A DNA stretch of 61,635 nt, taken from the NCBI GenBank assembly GCA_963517825.1, contig CAUQGB010000002.1, forward strand, positions 1 through 61,635. Reading direction: 5' to 3'. How positions within the stretch are numbered: the first letter of the stretch is position 1; each line of letters starts with the position of its first letter. Below are positions 32,488-41,706 of the stretch, piece after piece. Both the position numbers and the translations under genes were made by a program. The notes beneath the pieces are model-generated. The model did no database searches, had not been told where the DNA came from, and saw nothing but the letters and a program-made list of their open reading frames with translations. This DNA comes from Nanogingivalis sp963517825. GTDB taxonomy: Bacteria > Patescibacteriota > Saccharimonadia > Saccharimonadales > Saccharimonadaceae.

Positions 32488-33258
32488 ATGAAAGTGATTT
32501 CGATAACCAATCAAAAAGGAGGGGTTGGTAAAACAACCAGTTCTATAAATATTGCTTATTTCATTGCAAAGCAAGGTTTTCGAACACTTATTGTTGATTT
32601 TGATCCGCAGGGGAATGCAACTAGCGGCCTTGGTATTGAAAAAAATAAACTTGAATTTACTGTGGCAGATGTAATTTCTGGCGAAAAACAGTTGAGAGAT
32701 ATTATTATCGAAACAGATTTTTCGAAATTAAAAATTGCGCCAAGCACACCAATATTAGCAAATGCTGAAGTTGAGCTCGCATCAGCAAAAGGGAGATTTA
32801 CTCGGTTGAAAGATGCTCTAAAAACTATTGAAGCTGATTTTGATTATGTTATTTTAGATTCACCACCAAGTTTAAGTTTATTGACCGTAAATGGTTTTAT
32901 TGCGAGCGACTACCTAATTCTGCCGGTTCAAGCTGAGTTTTATGCAATGGAAGGGCTTGGTCAGCTTCTTGAAAGTATGAAACTTGTTAAAAAAGGCATG
33001 AATCCAAACCTTGAGCTTCTCGGGGTTTTACCTACAATGGTGGATTCTCGTACAACTTTAGGTGGTCAGGTTCTTGAAGAAATTAAAAAATTCTTTCCTG
33101 ATAAGATTTTTTCAAATGTAATTCCGCGAAATATTCGCCTTGCAGAAGCTCCGAGTCATGGTGTGCCGATCGGTGTTTACGATCGATTTAGTAAGGGCGC
33201 TCGTGCTTATAAAGCCGTTTCGAAAGAGATTATTCAACGTATAGAGAGGGGTAACTAA
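32488..33258 (+). CDS. parA: Chromosome partitioning ATPase ParA/Soj
   Basis: A 256-aa deviant Walker ATPase. The P-loop KGGVGKTT is at 10-17, followed by DFDPQGNATSG and DSPPSLSLLTVNG. ParA forms nucleoid-bound dimers that move ParB-parS complexes. It has no N-terminal DNA-binding extension, as usual for chromosomal Soj. The stop overlaps the parB start (TAATG). Confidence 0.95.
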   Translation: MKVISITNQKGGVGKTTSSINIAYFIAKQGFRTLIVDFDPQGNATSGLGIEKNKLEFTVADVISGEKQLRDIIIETDFSKLKIAPSTPILANAEVELASAKGRFTRLKDALKTIEADFDYVILDSPPSLSLLTVNGFIASDYLILPVQAEFYAMEGLGQLLESMKLVKKGMNPNLELLGVLPTMVDSRTTLGGQVLEEIKKFFPDKIFSNVIPRNIRLAEAPSHGVPIGVYDRFSKGARAYKAVSKEIIQRIERGN

Positions 33259-34145
33259 TGGCAAAAAAAGGACTTGGTCGCGGGTTTTCTTCATTGATCC
33301 CAACAGAAATGATTATTGATGAGAAAATAGACTCAGAATTTGGACTGGAATATGATAAAAATCAGCTAAAAGAACTAGAAATTAGCAGTATTTCACCCGA
33401 TCCAGAGCAACCTCGTCAACATTTCGATAAGGAAAAACTTGAGGAGCTCACTCAATCAATTAAAATTCACGGAGTCTTGCAACCAATCGTAGTTGTCAAA
33501 AAGGGTTCAAAATTTTTAATTGTTGCCGGCGAAAGACGCTATCGTGCATCAAAGCTTGCGGGTCTAAAGAAGATTCCAGCTGTAGTTCGCGATCTTTCTG
33601 ATCAGAATCGACTCGAATTAAGCTTGATTGAAAATATTCAGCGAGATAATTTGAACGTTCTTGAAACGGCTGAGGCTTATTTAAAGCTTCGTGAACAATT
33701 TAATTTAACAGCTAAAGAAATTGGTGAACGCGTTGGTGGAAGGAGTGAAAGTGCGGTTTTGAACACTTTACGCTTACTAAAACTTCCGCAAATTGTTAAA
33801 GATTATATTATTTCCGGTGAACTAAAAGAAGGTCAAGCACGGCCACTTCTAAAGATTAATGAGGCAACTATTAATAAAATTTTGCCAAAAATAATTGAAG
33901 AAAATTGGAGTTCACGCAAAATTGAACAATTTTTAGTGAATTATAAAAAACAGACTGAAGATTCTTCTAAAAAGGTTGAACCTAAAAAAATATATGATCC
34001 TTTCGAGAAGACGGTCAATCATATTTCGAAAAAACTGAGCGCAGATGTTGATATTAAAACTTCTGCTAGAGGTTCAGGAAAAATTGTCATTAAATTTAAA
34101 AGTAAAGAAGAGTTGAAGCGACTCGAGGAAATTCTTTCGAAATAA
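33258..34145 (+). CDS. parB: Chromosome partitioning protein ParB/Spo0J
   Basis: A 295-aa CTPase-type DNA clamp. The N-terminal start MAKKGLGRGFSSLIP is the ParA-interacting tail. PDPEQPRQHFD and the CTP-binding motif GERRYRA (VAGERRYRASKLAGLKKIP) are present, then a helix-turn-helix (TAKEIGERVGGRSESAVLNTLRLLKLP) and a C-terminal dimer domain. I saw no parS-like TGTTTCACGTGAAACA site in this window. Confidence 0.95.
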   Translation: MAKKGLGRGFSSLIPTEMIIDEKIDSEFGLEYDKNQLKELEISSISPDPEQPRQHFDKEKLEELTQSIKIHGVLQPIVVVKKGSKFLIVAGERRYRASKLAGLKKIPAVVRDLSDQNRLELSLIENIQRDNLNVLETAEAYLKLREQFNLTAKEIGERVGGRSESAVLNTLRLLKLPQIVKDYIISGELKEGQARPLLKINEATINKILPKIIEENWSSRKIEQFLVNYKKQTEDSSKKVEPKKIYDPFEKTVNHISKKLSADVDIKTSARGSGKIVIKFKSKEELKRLEEILSK

Positions 34146-34172
34146 AATAACCCTATCAAGAGGGTTATTTTA
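34144..34172. terminator. Bidirectional terminator parB/lepB
   Basis: AAAATAACCC and GGGTTATTTT, a perfect 10-bp stem between convergent genes. Confidence 0.85.
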
Positions 34173-34179
34173 TTATATT

Positions 34180-34797
34180 TTAATAATCTTGCGAATATTC
34201 GAAATTTCTAATTTTGTTAAAAGGGAGAATTCTAAAGGCTACTGGACCAACAACTTTATACAAGGGAACTGTACCAAGACCACTTCTTGAATCGTAAGAA
34301 TTATTACCTTCACGGTTGTCGCCTGAAACAAATATTTCATTTTCTGGAACAGTCCACTCTCCATCATGATTTGTATAATTTTTTGGCTCACCGTTAAAGT
34401 TGCTGTCTGGATTAAATCCATTGGGATGTTTTTCATTATAGACTGTTAATTTTCCTTTTTCAACTTTTACTTTTTCTCCGCCAAAAGCAATTACTCGCTT
34501 AATAATATACTGATCTTTCATACCTTCGATGAATTGCGGGTTTTCGAAAACAATAATCTCTCCGCGTTTTGGTGTAAATTTCGTATTTGTTAAATTAGCC
34601 CAAGTTAAAGGTAGTCTATTGATTATAACCTTATCGCCATCTTTAAAGGTTGGCTCCATACTTGAACCAACAATTGTGAAACTTTGAAAAATAAAATTAT
34701 TAATCAGAATAGTTCCTAAAGTTACACAAAAAAAGAAAATAAAAATCCCAAAAGTGTCGGCTATTCTAGGGTGCCGCTGCCAAAAATTACTTTTCAT
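34180..34797 (-). CDS. lepB: Signal peptidase I
   Basis: A 205-aa membrane peptidase that cleaves Sec signal peptides, as needed for the surface proteins in this window. One transmembrane helix (about 15-38) precedes the catalytic Ser46 in GSSMEPT and Lys100 in YIIKRVIA. Box E is SGDNREGNNSYDSR. The ATG is 6 bases after TAAAAT, giving a leaderless mRNA. Confidence 0.95.
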   Translation of the reverse strand: MKSNFWQRHPRIADTFGIFIFFFCVTLGTILINNFIFQSFTIVGSSMEPTFKDGDKVIINRLPLTWANLTNTKFTPKRGEIIVFENPQFIEGMKDQYIIKRVIAFGGEKVKVEKGKLTVYNEKHPNGFNPDSNFNGEPKNYTNHDGEWTVPENEIFVSGDNREGNNSYDSRSGLGTVPLYKVVGPVAFRILPFNKIRNFEYSQDY

Positions 34798-34803
34798 TCT
34801 TAC

Positions 34804-34832
34804 ATTTTATCATGATTATTGAAGCTTTTCAA
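34804..34832 (-). promoter_or_regulatory. lepB promoter (leaderless)
   Basis: Minus strand TTGAAA (34832-34827), 17 bp, TAAAAT (34809-34804), 6 bases to the ATG at 34797. Confidence 0.75.
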
Positions 34833-34873
34833 TTATGGTTATTTTTAAAATTGTGTGGTATAATGGTAAAAGT

Positions 34874-35659
34874 ATGGATTTTATTAAAATTTCGAAAAAG
34901 CATTCTTTTTGGGGAGATATTGCGCATATTTTTTTAAATATTATTTTAGCTGTGATTGTTTGGCTTTCGATTTATGTAACTAAAACTCCTTGGATCGCTA
35001 TTCTTTTGGTTTTTGTGAGTAAGTGGCGAACTTTTGCTGTCAGACCAAGATTTTGGCTTGCGAATATAAAATCTAATCTTGTTGATTTATTGTTTTCATT
35101 AAGTATAGTTATTTTAATGTTTTCAACGGGTGTTGATTATATCTTTTCGCAAGGCTTCTTATTGGCTTTATATATATTTTGGTTGACGATTATTAAACCA
35201 AATTCGAATGATTTATTTATACGCATTCAGGCTCTTTTTACTGTATTTTTTGGTTTTTCTGCCCTATATTCAATTACTTATGGCTGGGGTGAAGTTTCAG
35301 TTTTCATTTTGGCATTTTTGCTCGGGTATTCAACGGTTCGGCACATAATTTCTTCTCGCGTAGATTCGAATATCGAAGTTATTAATATTTTTTGGAGTTT
35401 GATTGTTGCTGAATTTGCATGGATTTTTAATTTTTTGGTAATTGGTTATAGGATTCTTCTTGCGCCATATTTTAACTTTGTTATTCCGCAAGCTGCAATA
35501 ATTTTAACAGTTTTGAGCTTTGTTGCTTTTGATGTTTTGAATAGCGGAGAAGAGAAGAAGAAAGATATAAAAGAGCTTTTGCCGGAAATTATTTTTGCTA
35601 CAATTTTGATTTTAACGCTTTTAATATTCTTTTCAACAATTCCGGTTGCGAAAAGCTAA
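34874..35659 (+). CDS. Polytopic membrane protein of unknown function
   Basis: A 261-aa hydrophobic protein with about seven to eight predicted transmembrane helices, starting MDFIKISKKHSFWGDIAHIF. No transporter or enzyme motif is visible. An extended -10 (TGGTATAAT, 34856-34864) lies 9 bases before the ATG at 34874 and no ribosome site is present. It precedes htrA by 21 bases and may be cotranscribed, which hints at an envelope function. Confidence 0.7.
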   Translation: MDFIKISKKHSFWGDIAHIFLNIILAVIVWLSIYVTKTPWIAILLVFVSKWRTFAVRPRFWLANIKSNLVDLLFSLSIVILMFSTGVDYIFSQGFLLALYIFWLTIIKPNSNDLFIRIQALFTVFFGFSALYSITYGWGEVSVFILAFLLGYSTVRHIISSRVDSNIEVINIFWSLIVAEFAWIFNFLVIGYRILLAPYFNFVIPQAAIILTVLSFVAFDVLNSGEEKKKDIKELLPEIIFATILILTLLIFFSTIPVAKS

Positions 35660-35680
35660 TTTAGAAAATGAGGAGGGAAG

Positions 35681-36868
35681 ATGGATAATAAATCAGATAA
35701 TGAGTTACGAACAAAAGAATTGCAAACAAAAAATAATTCAAAAAACCAAATTATCATAGCAGTTGTTTTAACTACATTGGTTTTTGGTACAATTGGTATC
35801 TTTCAGTTATTTTCAATGTTTGGATCGAAAATAAATCAAGGTGCATCAATTAATTTTTCAAATAGCAATGAGAATTCAAGTTTTTCAAAACAGTCTGATT
35901 CGAATTCAATCGAATCAGTTGCAAGTAGGGTTTCGCAAAGCGTAGTTTCGATTGTTGGAAAAAGTCAAAGGTCTTTAAGATATTTTAGTTCATCGGTTGA
36001 AACGGCTAGTGCCGGAACGGGGATTATCGTTAGTGAAAACGGATATATTTTAACGAATAAGCATGTTGTTTCGAAAGCTTCTGAAATTTCAGTTGTTACG
36101 AGCGACGGGAACTCTTACGATAACGTAAAAGTCGTATCGACTGATCCTTTGAACGATATTGCGATATTAAAAATTTCGAACGCAAAAGGTCTTAAAGCCG
36201 CTGAACTTGGTGATTCGAAAAAACTAAATATTGGCCAACAAGTGATTGCGATTGGTAATGCTCTTGGTGAATACGACGGCACAGTTACGAGTGGAATTAT
36301 TTCTGGTGTTGGTCGAACTGTTGTCGCTGCAGATGGTGCTGGTTCAAATAAGGAAATGTTGACAGATATGATTCAAACAGATGCTGCAATTAACACGGGA
36401 AATTCTGGTGGACCATTAGTGAATGCGCAGGGCCAAGTTATCGGAATTAATACTGCTGTAGCTTCAAGCGGTCAGGGAATCGGTTTTGCAATTCCAATCT
36501 CTTCTGTTAAAGGGATGCTAAAATCAATTAGCAGGGGTGAAACTCCAAAACGTGCATATTTAGGCGCTAATTATGTAGCAGTGACTCCACAAATTCAAAA
36601 GGAATATAAACTTACTGTTTCGAAAGGAGCTCTTATTACATCTCGTGTCCGTGGTCGAAATGCTATAATTTCAGATAGCCCAGCACAACAAGCGGGTCTT
36701 CAAGAGGGCGATGTTATTACTAAGATTGATGGAGTAGAAATTTCAAAAAATACCAGCTTAGGCTCTTTGATTGGCGAAAAGAATGTTGGCGATAAAGTTC
36801 AAATTACATACATTCGCAATGGTCAAGAAAAAACAACTTCAGTAATACTTGAAGAATATCAAAAATAA
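35681..36868 (+). CDS. htrA: HtrA/DegP-family serine protease with PDZ domain
   Basis: A 395-aa protein: cytoplasmic N-terminus, transmembrane helix at about 24-45, Ser/Asn-rich linker, trypsin-like domain, and a C-terminal PDZ domain (about 290-390). The triad is H128 (TNKHVV), D159 (NDIAIL) and S242 (GNSGGPL). Membrane-anchored HtrA proteases degrade or refold damaged exported proteins. It has a GAGGAGGG ribosome site. Confidence 0.94.
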   Translation: MDNKSDNELRTKELQTKNNSKNQIIIAVVLTTLVFGTIGIFQLFSMFGSKINQGASINFSNSNENSSFSKQSDSNSIESVASRVSQSVVSIVGKSQRSLRYFSSSVETASAGTGIIVSENGYILTNKHVVSKASEISVVTSDGNSYDNVKVVSTDPLNDIAILKISNAKGLKAAELGDSKKLNIGQQVIAIGNALGEYDGTVTSGIISGVGRTVVAADGAGSNKEMLTDMIQTDAAINTGNSGGPLVNAQGQVIGINTAVASSGQGIGFAIPISSVKGMLKSISRGETPKRAYLGANYVAVTPQIQKEYKLTVSKGALITSRVRGRNAIISDSPAQQAGLQEGDVITKIDGVEISKNTSLGSLIGEKNVGDKVQITYIRNGQEKTTSVILEEYQK

Positions 36869-36870
36869 AA

Positions 36871-36906
36871 AATAATACTAGGGTTATTACTCTAGTATTA
36901 TTTTTT
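36871..36906. terminator. Bidirectional terminator htrA/prmC
   Basis: AATAATACTAG and CTAGTATTATT, an 11-bp perfect stem followed by TTTT. Confidence 0.88.
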
Positions 36907-37731
36907 ATCTAAAATGATTGTGTAGTTTTCGGATTTCGATTTTAAGAAACCGCAACTATTTGCATATTTTTCAATCTCTTCAAATTGGCACGGGTCAGCT
37001 TCAAGAATAATTTTTCTTAATTTTGGCAAATCTTGCGCCTGGAATAATAACTCAAAAATAAGTTCTAACCCGTTTTTTCGAGCATAAAGCGCAATTTGTG
37101 GTTCATGATGTAGTTCGTTATCCTTTTCAAAGTCAACCCAATCACGATTAACGTAAGGCAAGTTTGCGGTAATGATTGTGATTTTTGAAAGAATATCTGA
37201 TGGAATTTTCTCTAATAAATTACTTTCGAAAAGAGGGATTTCTTGGTTTAAAAGCTTTTTTGCGTTCAGATTCGCTACAGCGAGAGCTTGTAGAGAAATG
37301 TCACTCGCAAAAACTTCAACTTTTTCACCGCATTCAGCTTTTAAGGTTACGGGAATAATTCCTGAACCTGTACCGATATCTAGAACAATATCATTTTGTT
37401 GAAGCATTTTTTGTGTAATCTCAATCAGCGTTTCGGTCTCGGGGCGAGGAACTAGAACATTTTCGTTCACAAAAAAAGTTCGGCCAAAAAAATCTTTTTT
37501 TCGAAAAATATAAGCAAGCGGAACTCGTTTAATTCGTTTATTTAAAAAGTTATTAGCGTGAAAAACTAGAGTTTTCGAAAGCTTCTTTTGTGGATTTGCG
37601 TGCAAAAAAGTCCGTTCAACGCCTAAAACATGCGCCAAGATTAATTCGGCATCAAGTTGTGCGCTAGCGATTTCAGCGTCTTTAAGCTTTTTGACTGATT
37701 TTTTCAGCCAAGTTTCAACTGTTTCGTGCAT
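36898..37731 (-). CDS. prmC: Release factor glutamine methyltransferase
   Basis: A 277-aa SAM-dependent methyltransferase that methylates the Gln of the GGQ motif in release factors. The SAM motif is VLDIGTGSGIIPV. The catalytic NPPY motif reads NLPYVNRDW, so one Pro is replaced by Leu. It lies 4 bases after prfA, its substrate gene, in one operon. Confidence 0.92.
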   Translation of the reverse strand: MHETVETWLKKSVKKLKDAEIASAQLDAELILAHVLGVERTFLHANPQKKLSKTLVFHANNFLNKRIKRVPLAYIFRKKDFFGRTFFVNENVLVPRPETETLIEITQKMLQQNDIVLDIGTGSGIIPVTLKAECGEKVEVFASDISLQALAVANLNAKKLLNQEIPLFESNLLEKIPSDILSKITIITANLPYVNRDWVDFEKDNELHHEPQIALYARKNGLELIFELLFQAQDLPKLRKIILEADPCQFEEIEKYANSCGFLKSKSENYTIILDKK

Positions 37732-37735
37732 AGAA

Positions 37736-38815
37736 TTAATTGTTTTCCGAGGCGTTTGCAGCCAAAAATTCTAGTTCGGCAGCCTGCAAATGATCAACAA
37801 TATCAGAAATTTGGCCATTCATTGCAGCAGGAATGTTGCTTCGTGAATAACCAATTCGGTGATCAGTAATGCGGTCTTGTGGGAAGTTGTAAGTTCGAAT
37901 CTTCTCGGATCGATCACCAGAACCGATTAAACTGCGCCGTTCGGCGGTAAGTTTAGCGTTTTCTTCGTCAATTTTAGCTTGAAGAAGTCGGGCACGCAAA
38001 ATACCGAGAGCTTTTTCTTTATTCTTAATCTGTGATTTTTCATCTTGATTTGTAACCACCATTCCAGTTGGTAAGTGTGTAATTCGCACTGCAGAATCGG
38101 TTGTGTTCACGCTTTGGCCACCATGACCACCAGAACGGTAAACATCAATTCGCAAATCATTTGGATTAATTTCAATATCAGCTTCTTCGGCTTCAGGCAG
38201 AACAGCCACAGTTACGGTTGAAGTGTGGATTCGCCCCTGAGATTCTGTTGCTGGGATTCGTTGAACGCGATGAACGCCACTTTCGAATTTTAATTTCGAA
38301 TAAGGAGCATCGCCTTTCACACCAAAAACAACTTCTTTATAACCGCCAGCATCGTTGGCAGATTCGCTCAAAAGTTCAGTTTTCAATCCGTTTTGTTCAC
38401 AATAACGCAAATACATGCGATAGAGTTCGCTCGCAAAAAGGGAAGCCTCATCACCACCAGCTCCGGCGCGAATTTCAACAATCACGTTTTTATCATCGTT
38501 CGGGTCTTTTGGTAGAAGCATTTCGAAAAGTTCTTGCTCGAGCGCGGCAAGTTTTTCTTCGTTTTCGGTAATTTCCATTTTGGCAAGTTCGGCAAGTTCA
38601 CCTGTTTCAAGATTGGCAAGCTCACGCGCTTCCTCAAGGTTTTTTTCAAGATTTTCACGCATTTCACCTTTTTCGATAATTTTTTCAAGTTCGGTGAAAC
38701 GTTTATTTTTAGCTGAAAAATCTGGCGAAGAATAAGCATTCGGCTCACTTAAAAAAGCCTGAATTTCTTCTCGTTCAGTTTTAAGTTTATCAAGATTTAA
38801 ATCAATTTTTGGCAT
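37736..38815 (-). CDS. prfA: Peptide chain release factor 1
   Basis: A 359-aa class I release factor for UAA and UAG. The peptidyl hydrolysis motif is SGGHGGQSVN; the region IPATESQGRIHTSTVTVAV carries the RF1-type stop-recognition tripeptide. A minus-strand TATAAT (38829-38824) is 8 bases before the ATG and there is no ribosome site. RF2 is not in the window, though TGA stops are used, so it must be elsewhere. Confidence 0.95.
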   Translation of the reverse strand: MPKIDLNLDKLKTEREEIQAFLSEPNAYSSPDFSAKNKRFTELEKIIEKGEMRENLEKNLEEARELANLETGELAELAKMEITENEEKLAALEQELFEMLLPKDPNDDKNVIVEIRAGAGGDEASLFASELYRMYLRYCEQNGLKTELLSESANDAGGYKEVVFGVKGDAPYSKLKFESGVHRVQRIPATESQGRIHTSTVTVAVLPEAEEADIEINPNDLRIDVYRSGGHGGQSVNTTDSAVRITHLPTGMVVTNQDEKSQIKNKEKALGILRARLLQAKIDEENAKLTAERRSLIGSGDRSEKIRTYNFPQDRITDHRIGYSRSNIPAAMNGQISDIVDHLQAAELEFLAANASENN

Positions 38816-38890
38816 ATAAAAATATTATACCAAAAAATCACTTGAATTTAAAGTGTTGAAAAAAGAATGTGGTTATGATAATATTTTGAT

Positions 38891-39553
38891 ATGAAAATAA
38901 CCTCTTGGCGTGAATTTATTGAGAACGAAGCTGAAAAGCCATATTTTAAAAAGTTGTGGCAAAAAGTTGAACACGAGCGCGTTTCAAAAGAGATTTTTCC
39001 GGCAAGAAAAGAGATTTTTTCTTGTTTCGAAAAATGTCCGCTTGAAAAAACTAAGGTTGTGATTATTGGTCAAGATCCTTATCATGGTGTGGGACAGGCG
39101 CACGGAATGAGTTTTTCGGTTAAAAAAGGTGTTAAAATTCCGCCAAGTTTGCAAAATATTTACAAAGAACTTCAAAGCGATTTAGGTATTGAGCCAGCCG
39201 ATAATGGTTTTTTGGAATCTTGGGCGGAACAGGGTGTTTTATTATTGAACACTTCTTTTAGCGTTGAAAGGGGCAAACCTGCGAGCCATGCGAATTTTGG
39301 CTGGATGGAGTTTTCAGAACATGTTTTAGATTTTTTGAACGATTATGAACGTCCGCTGGTGTTTATTTTATGGGGAGCACATGCGCAAAAAGTTGGCGCT
39401 CGAATAACAAATCCAAAACATCTTAAAATTGAAAGCGCGCATCCTTCGCCATTTTCGGCACACAAGGGATTTTTTGGTTCGAAACCGTTTTCGAAAGCGA
39501 ACAAGTTTTTAGAACAAAATGGCGAAACGCCGATTGACTGGCGAGTGCGGTAA
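38891..39553 (+). CDS. ung: Uracil-DNA glycosylase, family 1
   Basis: A 220-aa enzyme removing uracil from DNA. The active-site motif GQDPYHG includes D62 and H65; the minor-groove loop is HPSPFSAHKGFFG. The length is standard. A -10-like GATAAT lies 8 bases before the ATG without a ribosome site. Confidence 0.96.
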   Translation: MKITSWREFIENEAEKPYFKKLWQKVEHERVSKEIFPARKEIFSCFEKCPLEKTKVVIIGQDPYHGVGQAHGMSFSVKKGVKIPPSLQNIYKELQSDLGIEPADNGFLESWAEQGVLLLNTSFSVERGKPASHANFGWMEFSEHVLDFLNDYERPLVFILWGAHAQKVGARITNPKHLKIESAHPSPFSAHKGFFGSKPFSKANKFLEQNGETPIDWRVR

Positions 39554-39616
39554 CGTTTTCGAATTAGTTTTTAAGAATATCATAAATGAAAAGTTAAAAG
39601 AAATTTCTAAATAACA

Positions 39617-39648
39617 AAAAATCTCGCAACCAAATGCGAGATTTTTAT
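39617..39648. terminator. Bidirectional terminator ung/rpmE2
   Basis: AAAAATCTCGC and GCGAGATTTTT, 11-bp perfect stem. Confidence 0.88.
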
Positions 39649-39659
39649 ATTTAAACGAA

Positions 39660-39980
39660 TTATCGTTCAGCTTTTTTAGCTTTTTCAGCAGCTTGTTTTT
39701 TAGCTTTGTTTGCCAAAGCTTCTTTACGAGCAGCAGCCATTTCTTGTGCTCGTTTGAATCGATCAACACGACCTTCGGTGTCGATGATTTTTTCTTCACC
39801 GGTAAAGAATGGGTGAGAAGCACTTGAAATGTGCATTTTTATAAGTGGGTATTCGTTGCCGTCTTCCCATTTGATAGTTTCTTTTGAATCTGCTGTTGAG
39901 CGAGTCAAGAAAGCAAATCCAGCCACCTCGTCGCTAAATACGACAGGGCGATACTCGGTTGGATGTAAATTCTTTTTCAT
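39660..39980 (-). CDS. rpmE2: 50S ribosomal protein bL31, type B, with basic C-terminal extension
   Basis: A 106-aa protein starting MKKNLHPTEYRPVVFSDE with SSASHPFFTGEEKIIDTEGRVDRFKR, the type-B bL31 core, which lacks the zinc cysteines of type A. A C-terminal extension of about 30 residues is Ala/Lys rich (ARKEALANKAKKQAAEKAKKAER) and may reach into rRNA or be disordered. It has an AGGAG site. Confidence 0.93.
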   Translation of the reverse strand: MKKNLHPTEYRPVVFSDEVAGFAFLTRSTADSKETIKWEDGNEYPLIKMHISSASHPFFTGEEKIIDTEGRVDRFKRAQEMAAARKEALANKAKKQAAEKAKKAER

Positions 39981-40051
39981 AACTCCTATATTTTAACAAA
40001 TTATTTAAAAAAATGCAAATTTAAATTTTCGAAAAAAGATTTATTTTGTAT

Positions 40052-40079
40052 TTGCTTTTGCACAAAAAAGGAGTATAAT
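40052..40079 (+). promoter_or_regulatory. Promoter of the APNTG surface gene
   Basis: TTGCTT (40052-40057), 16 bp, TATAAT (40074-40079). Confidence 0.6.
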
Positions 40080-40111
40080 TAGAGTGTAAACTTAAAAATA
40101 TGGAGGAAGAA

Positions 40112-40978
40112 ATGAAGCTTAAGGCTACATTAGTTACAGCTATTGCCGTTGCAAGTGCAATGTCTGTAACAGGTTTAGGCATTATGTCTGGACGAACTGC
40201 TAGTGCGGCAGAAAAATTACCATTTAATGCGGAAGTAGTTAATCCACAAGAGCTTAAAATTTCAGGTTTGCCAGCAACTGAAACTGCAGATAAAATTAAA
40301 GCGCAGTTCATTAAGGCTCCGGTTGCAAATCTAATTGATCAGAGTAAATTAAATGTAACAGTAGAAAAAGGTGTTGCTACATTAAAAATCGAAAATGGTA
40401 TTTTGTCAGCAGTAACACTTGAACAATATGACGGTGCAGATAAAGACGGTAATCGTCGAATTGAGCTAGCAAGATTTAATAATGATACAGTACGTGTGGA
40501 ATTTTCAGCACCACGCAAAGCTGATGGTAACTTTGACTACGAAAAAGCAAGTGTTCGATTTTTGAATAAAGATCAGTTTGCTGCAGCAAAAACAGAACTC
40601 CAAGAATTAAAAAATATTACAGAAAATCTTGAAAAAGCGGTTGCAGCCAAAGATCTACAAGCAGCTAAGAATGCTATAGCGGGCAAAGAAAAAGCAATCT
40701 GGTATGCATACTGGAATGCGCAAATCGTAGCGCTTGAAGCAAAACTTAATCCAGTTGTAGAGCCAGCTAAACCAGCTCAACCAACTAAACCTCAAAGTGA
40801 AGAAGTTGCAGTAGGAATTCCAACTGAGCCAGCTAAACCAGCCGAGAAACCAGAATCTTCAAATAGCCTTAAAGCTCCAAACACTGGTGAAAAAAATAAT
40901 AATTTCGAACTTATAACAATTGGCTTCGTTACTACATTACTAACGGCTCTTTCAGTGGTTGTTTTAAAAAAGTTTTAG
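40112..40978 (+). CDS. Secreted surface protein with APNTG sorting-like signal
   Basis: A 288-aa protein. The signal peptide (about 1-32) ends TASA before AEKLPF. The mature part has a beta-rich domain (about 35-150), a helical Ala/Lys-rich stretch with two Trp-containing segments (KAIWYAYWNAQIVALEAKL), and a Pro-rich spacer made of EPAKPAQPTKP-type units. The C-terminus has KAPNTGEKN, a hydrophobic helix and LKKF, a sortase-type signal with Ala in place of Leu. The ATG at 40112 has GGAGGA. It is a second wall-anchored candidate; no sortase is in the window. Confidence 0.78.
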   Translation: MKLKATLVTAIAVASAMSVTGLGIMSGRTASAAEKLPFNAEVVNPQELKISGLPATETADKIKAQFIKAPVANLIDQSKLNVTVEKGVATLKIENGILSAVTLEQYDGADKDGNRRIELARFNNDTVRVEFSAPRKADGNFDYEKASVRFLNKDQFAAAKTELQELKNITENLEKAVAAKDLQAAKNAIAGKEKAIWYAYWNAQIVALEAKLNPVVEPAKPAQPTKPQSEEVAVGIPTEPAKPAEKPESSNSLKAPNTGEKNNNFELITIGFVTTLLTALSVVVLKKF

Positions 40979-40985
40979 TTAGTTT

Positions 40986-41576
40986 TTGAAATTAAATATA
41001 TTAAAAAACTACTTTCGTTTTGAGAGTAGTTTTTTAATTGCGAAATCGTGGAAAAATCTTAAAAATTATAAGTTGCAAGAAGATGCTTTAGATAAATTAT
41101 TTTTTGAGCTATTACCAAGTAATGAAGAAATTTCTGACATCTTATTAAAGGTTGCTACGTTGAATGATTTTTATAGCACAAATATTTTTTCAGTTTATCC
41201 AGTTGCGGAACATATACTGAGTCTTAAAATTGATGAGAGGTTGAGACAAGGTGATGCAACTTTAGTCAATGAAATTCAAAATGTTACTATCAATGGTGTA
41301 ACTAGAAAGTTCTATTCTTTTTCTACTAAATACTGTTCCCATCATAATCCTAAAGAATACCCTATTTATGATAGCTATGTAGAAAAGGTATTGAAATATT
41401 TTAGAAAAACAGATAATTTTTCTAAATTTAAGAATGAAGACCTAAAAGATTATCAAAAATTTAAAAATATAATTATTGCTTTTAGGGAATACTACGGATT
41501 AGAAGAATTTAATCTTAAAGAGATTGATCAGTATTTATGGCAGTTGGGAAAAGAATATTTCCCTAACAAATACTAG
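40986..41576 (+). CDS. Orphan helical protein, start uncertain
   Basis: Up to 196 aa, with no ATG near the start; the frame begins with a TTG at 40986 that lacks a ribosome site, and its first codons run through the terminator of the upstream gene (41003-41035). The real start is probably later, or the gene is 5'-truncated. The core LNDFYSTNIFSVYPVAEHILSL and YSFSTKYCSHHNPKEYPIYDSYV (given in parts) recalls an uncharacterised family with a helix-hairpin-helix glycosylase-like Lys/Asp arrangement; this is weak inference. Confidence 0.5.
   Translation: MKLNILKNYFRFESSFLIAKSWKNLKNYKLQEDALDKLFFELLPSNEEISDILLKVATLNDFYSTNIFSVYPVAEHILSLKIDERLRQGDATLVNEIQNVTINGVTRKFYSFSTKYCSHHNPKEYPIYDSYVEKVLKYFRKTDNFSKFKNEDLKDYQKFKNIIIAFREYYGLEEFNLKEIDQYLWQLGKEYFPNKY
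41003..41035 (+). terminator. Terminator of the APNTG surface gene
   Basis: AAAAAACTACT and AGTAGTTTTTT form an 11-bp perfect stem with T-run. Confidence 0.88.
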
Positions 41577-41706
41577 TAATTTGTTTTCTACTCAGGAAGA
41601 AAACTTAATATCTTACAAGTTTCTACTCTTTGATTTTAATTATACATTGCTTGATTTTGATTCACGCATATGATAGAATTATAGGGTAATATAAATTAAT
41701 GAAACA

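Noticed and set aside
32000..34200. parS site near parAB
   Set aside because: No sequence close to TGTTTCACGTGAAACA was found by eye here; the few CACGTG cores in the window (for example near 5317, 49645 and 59244) have wrong flanks.
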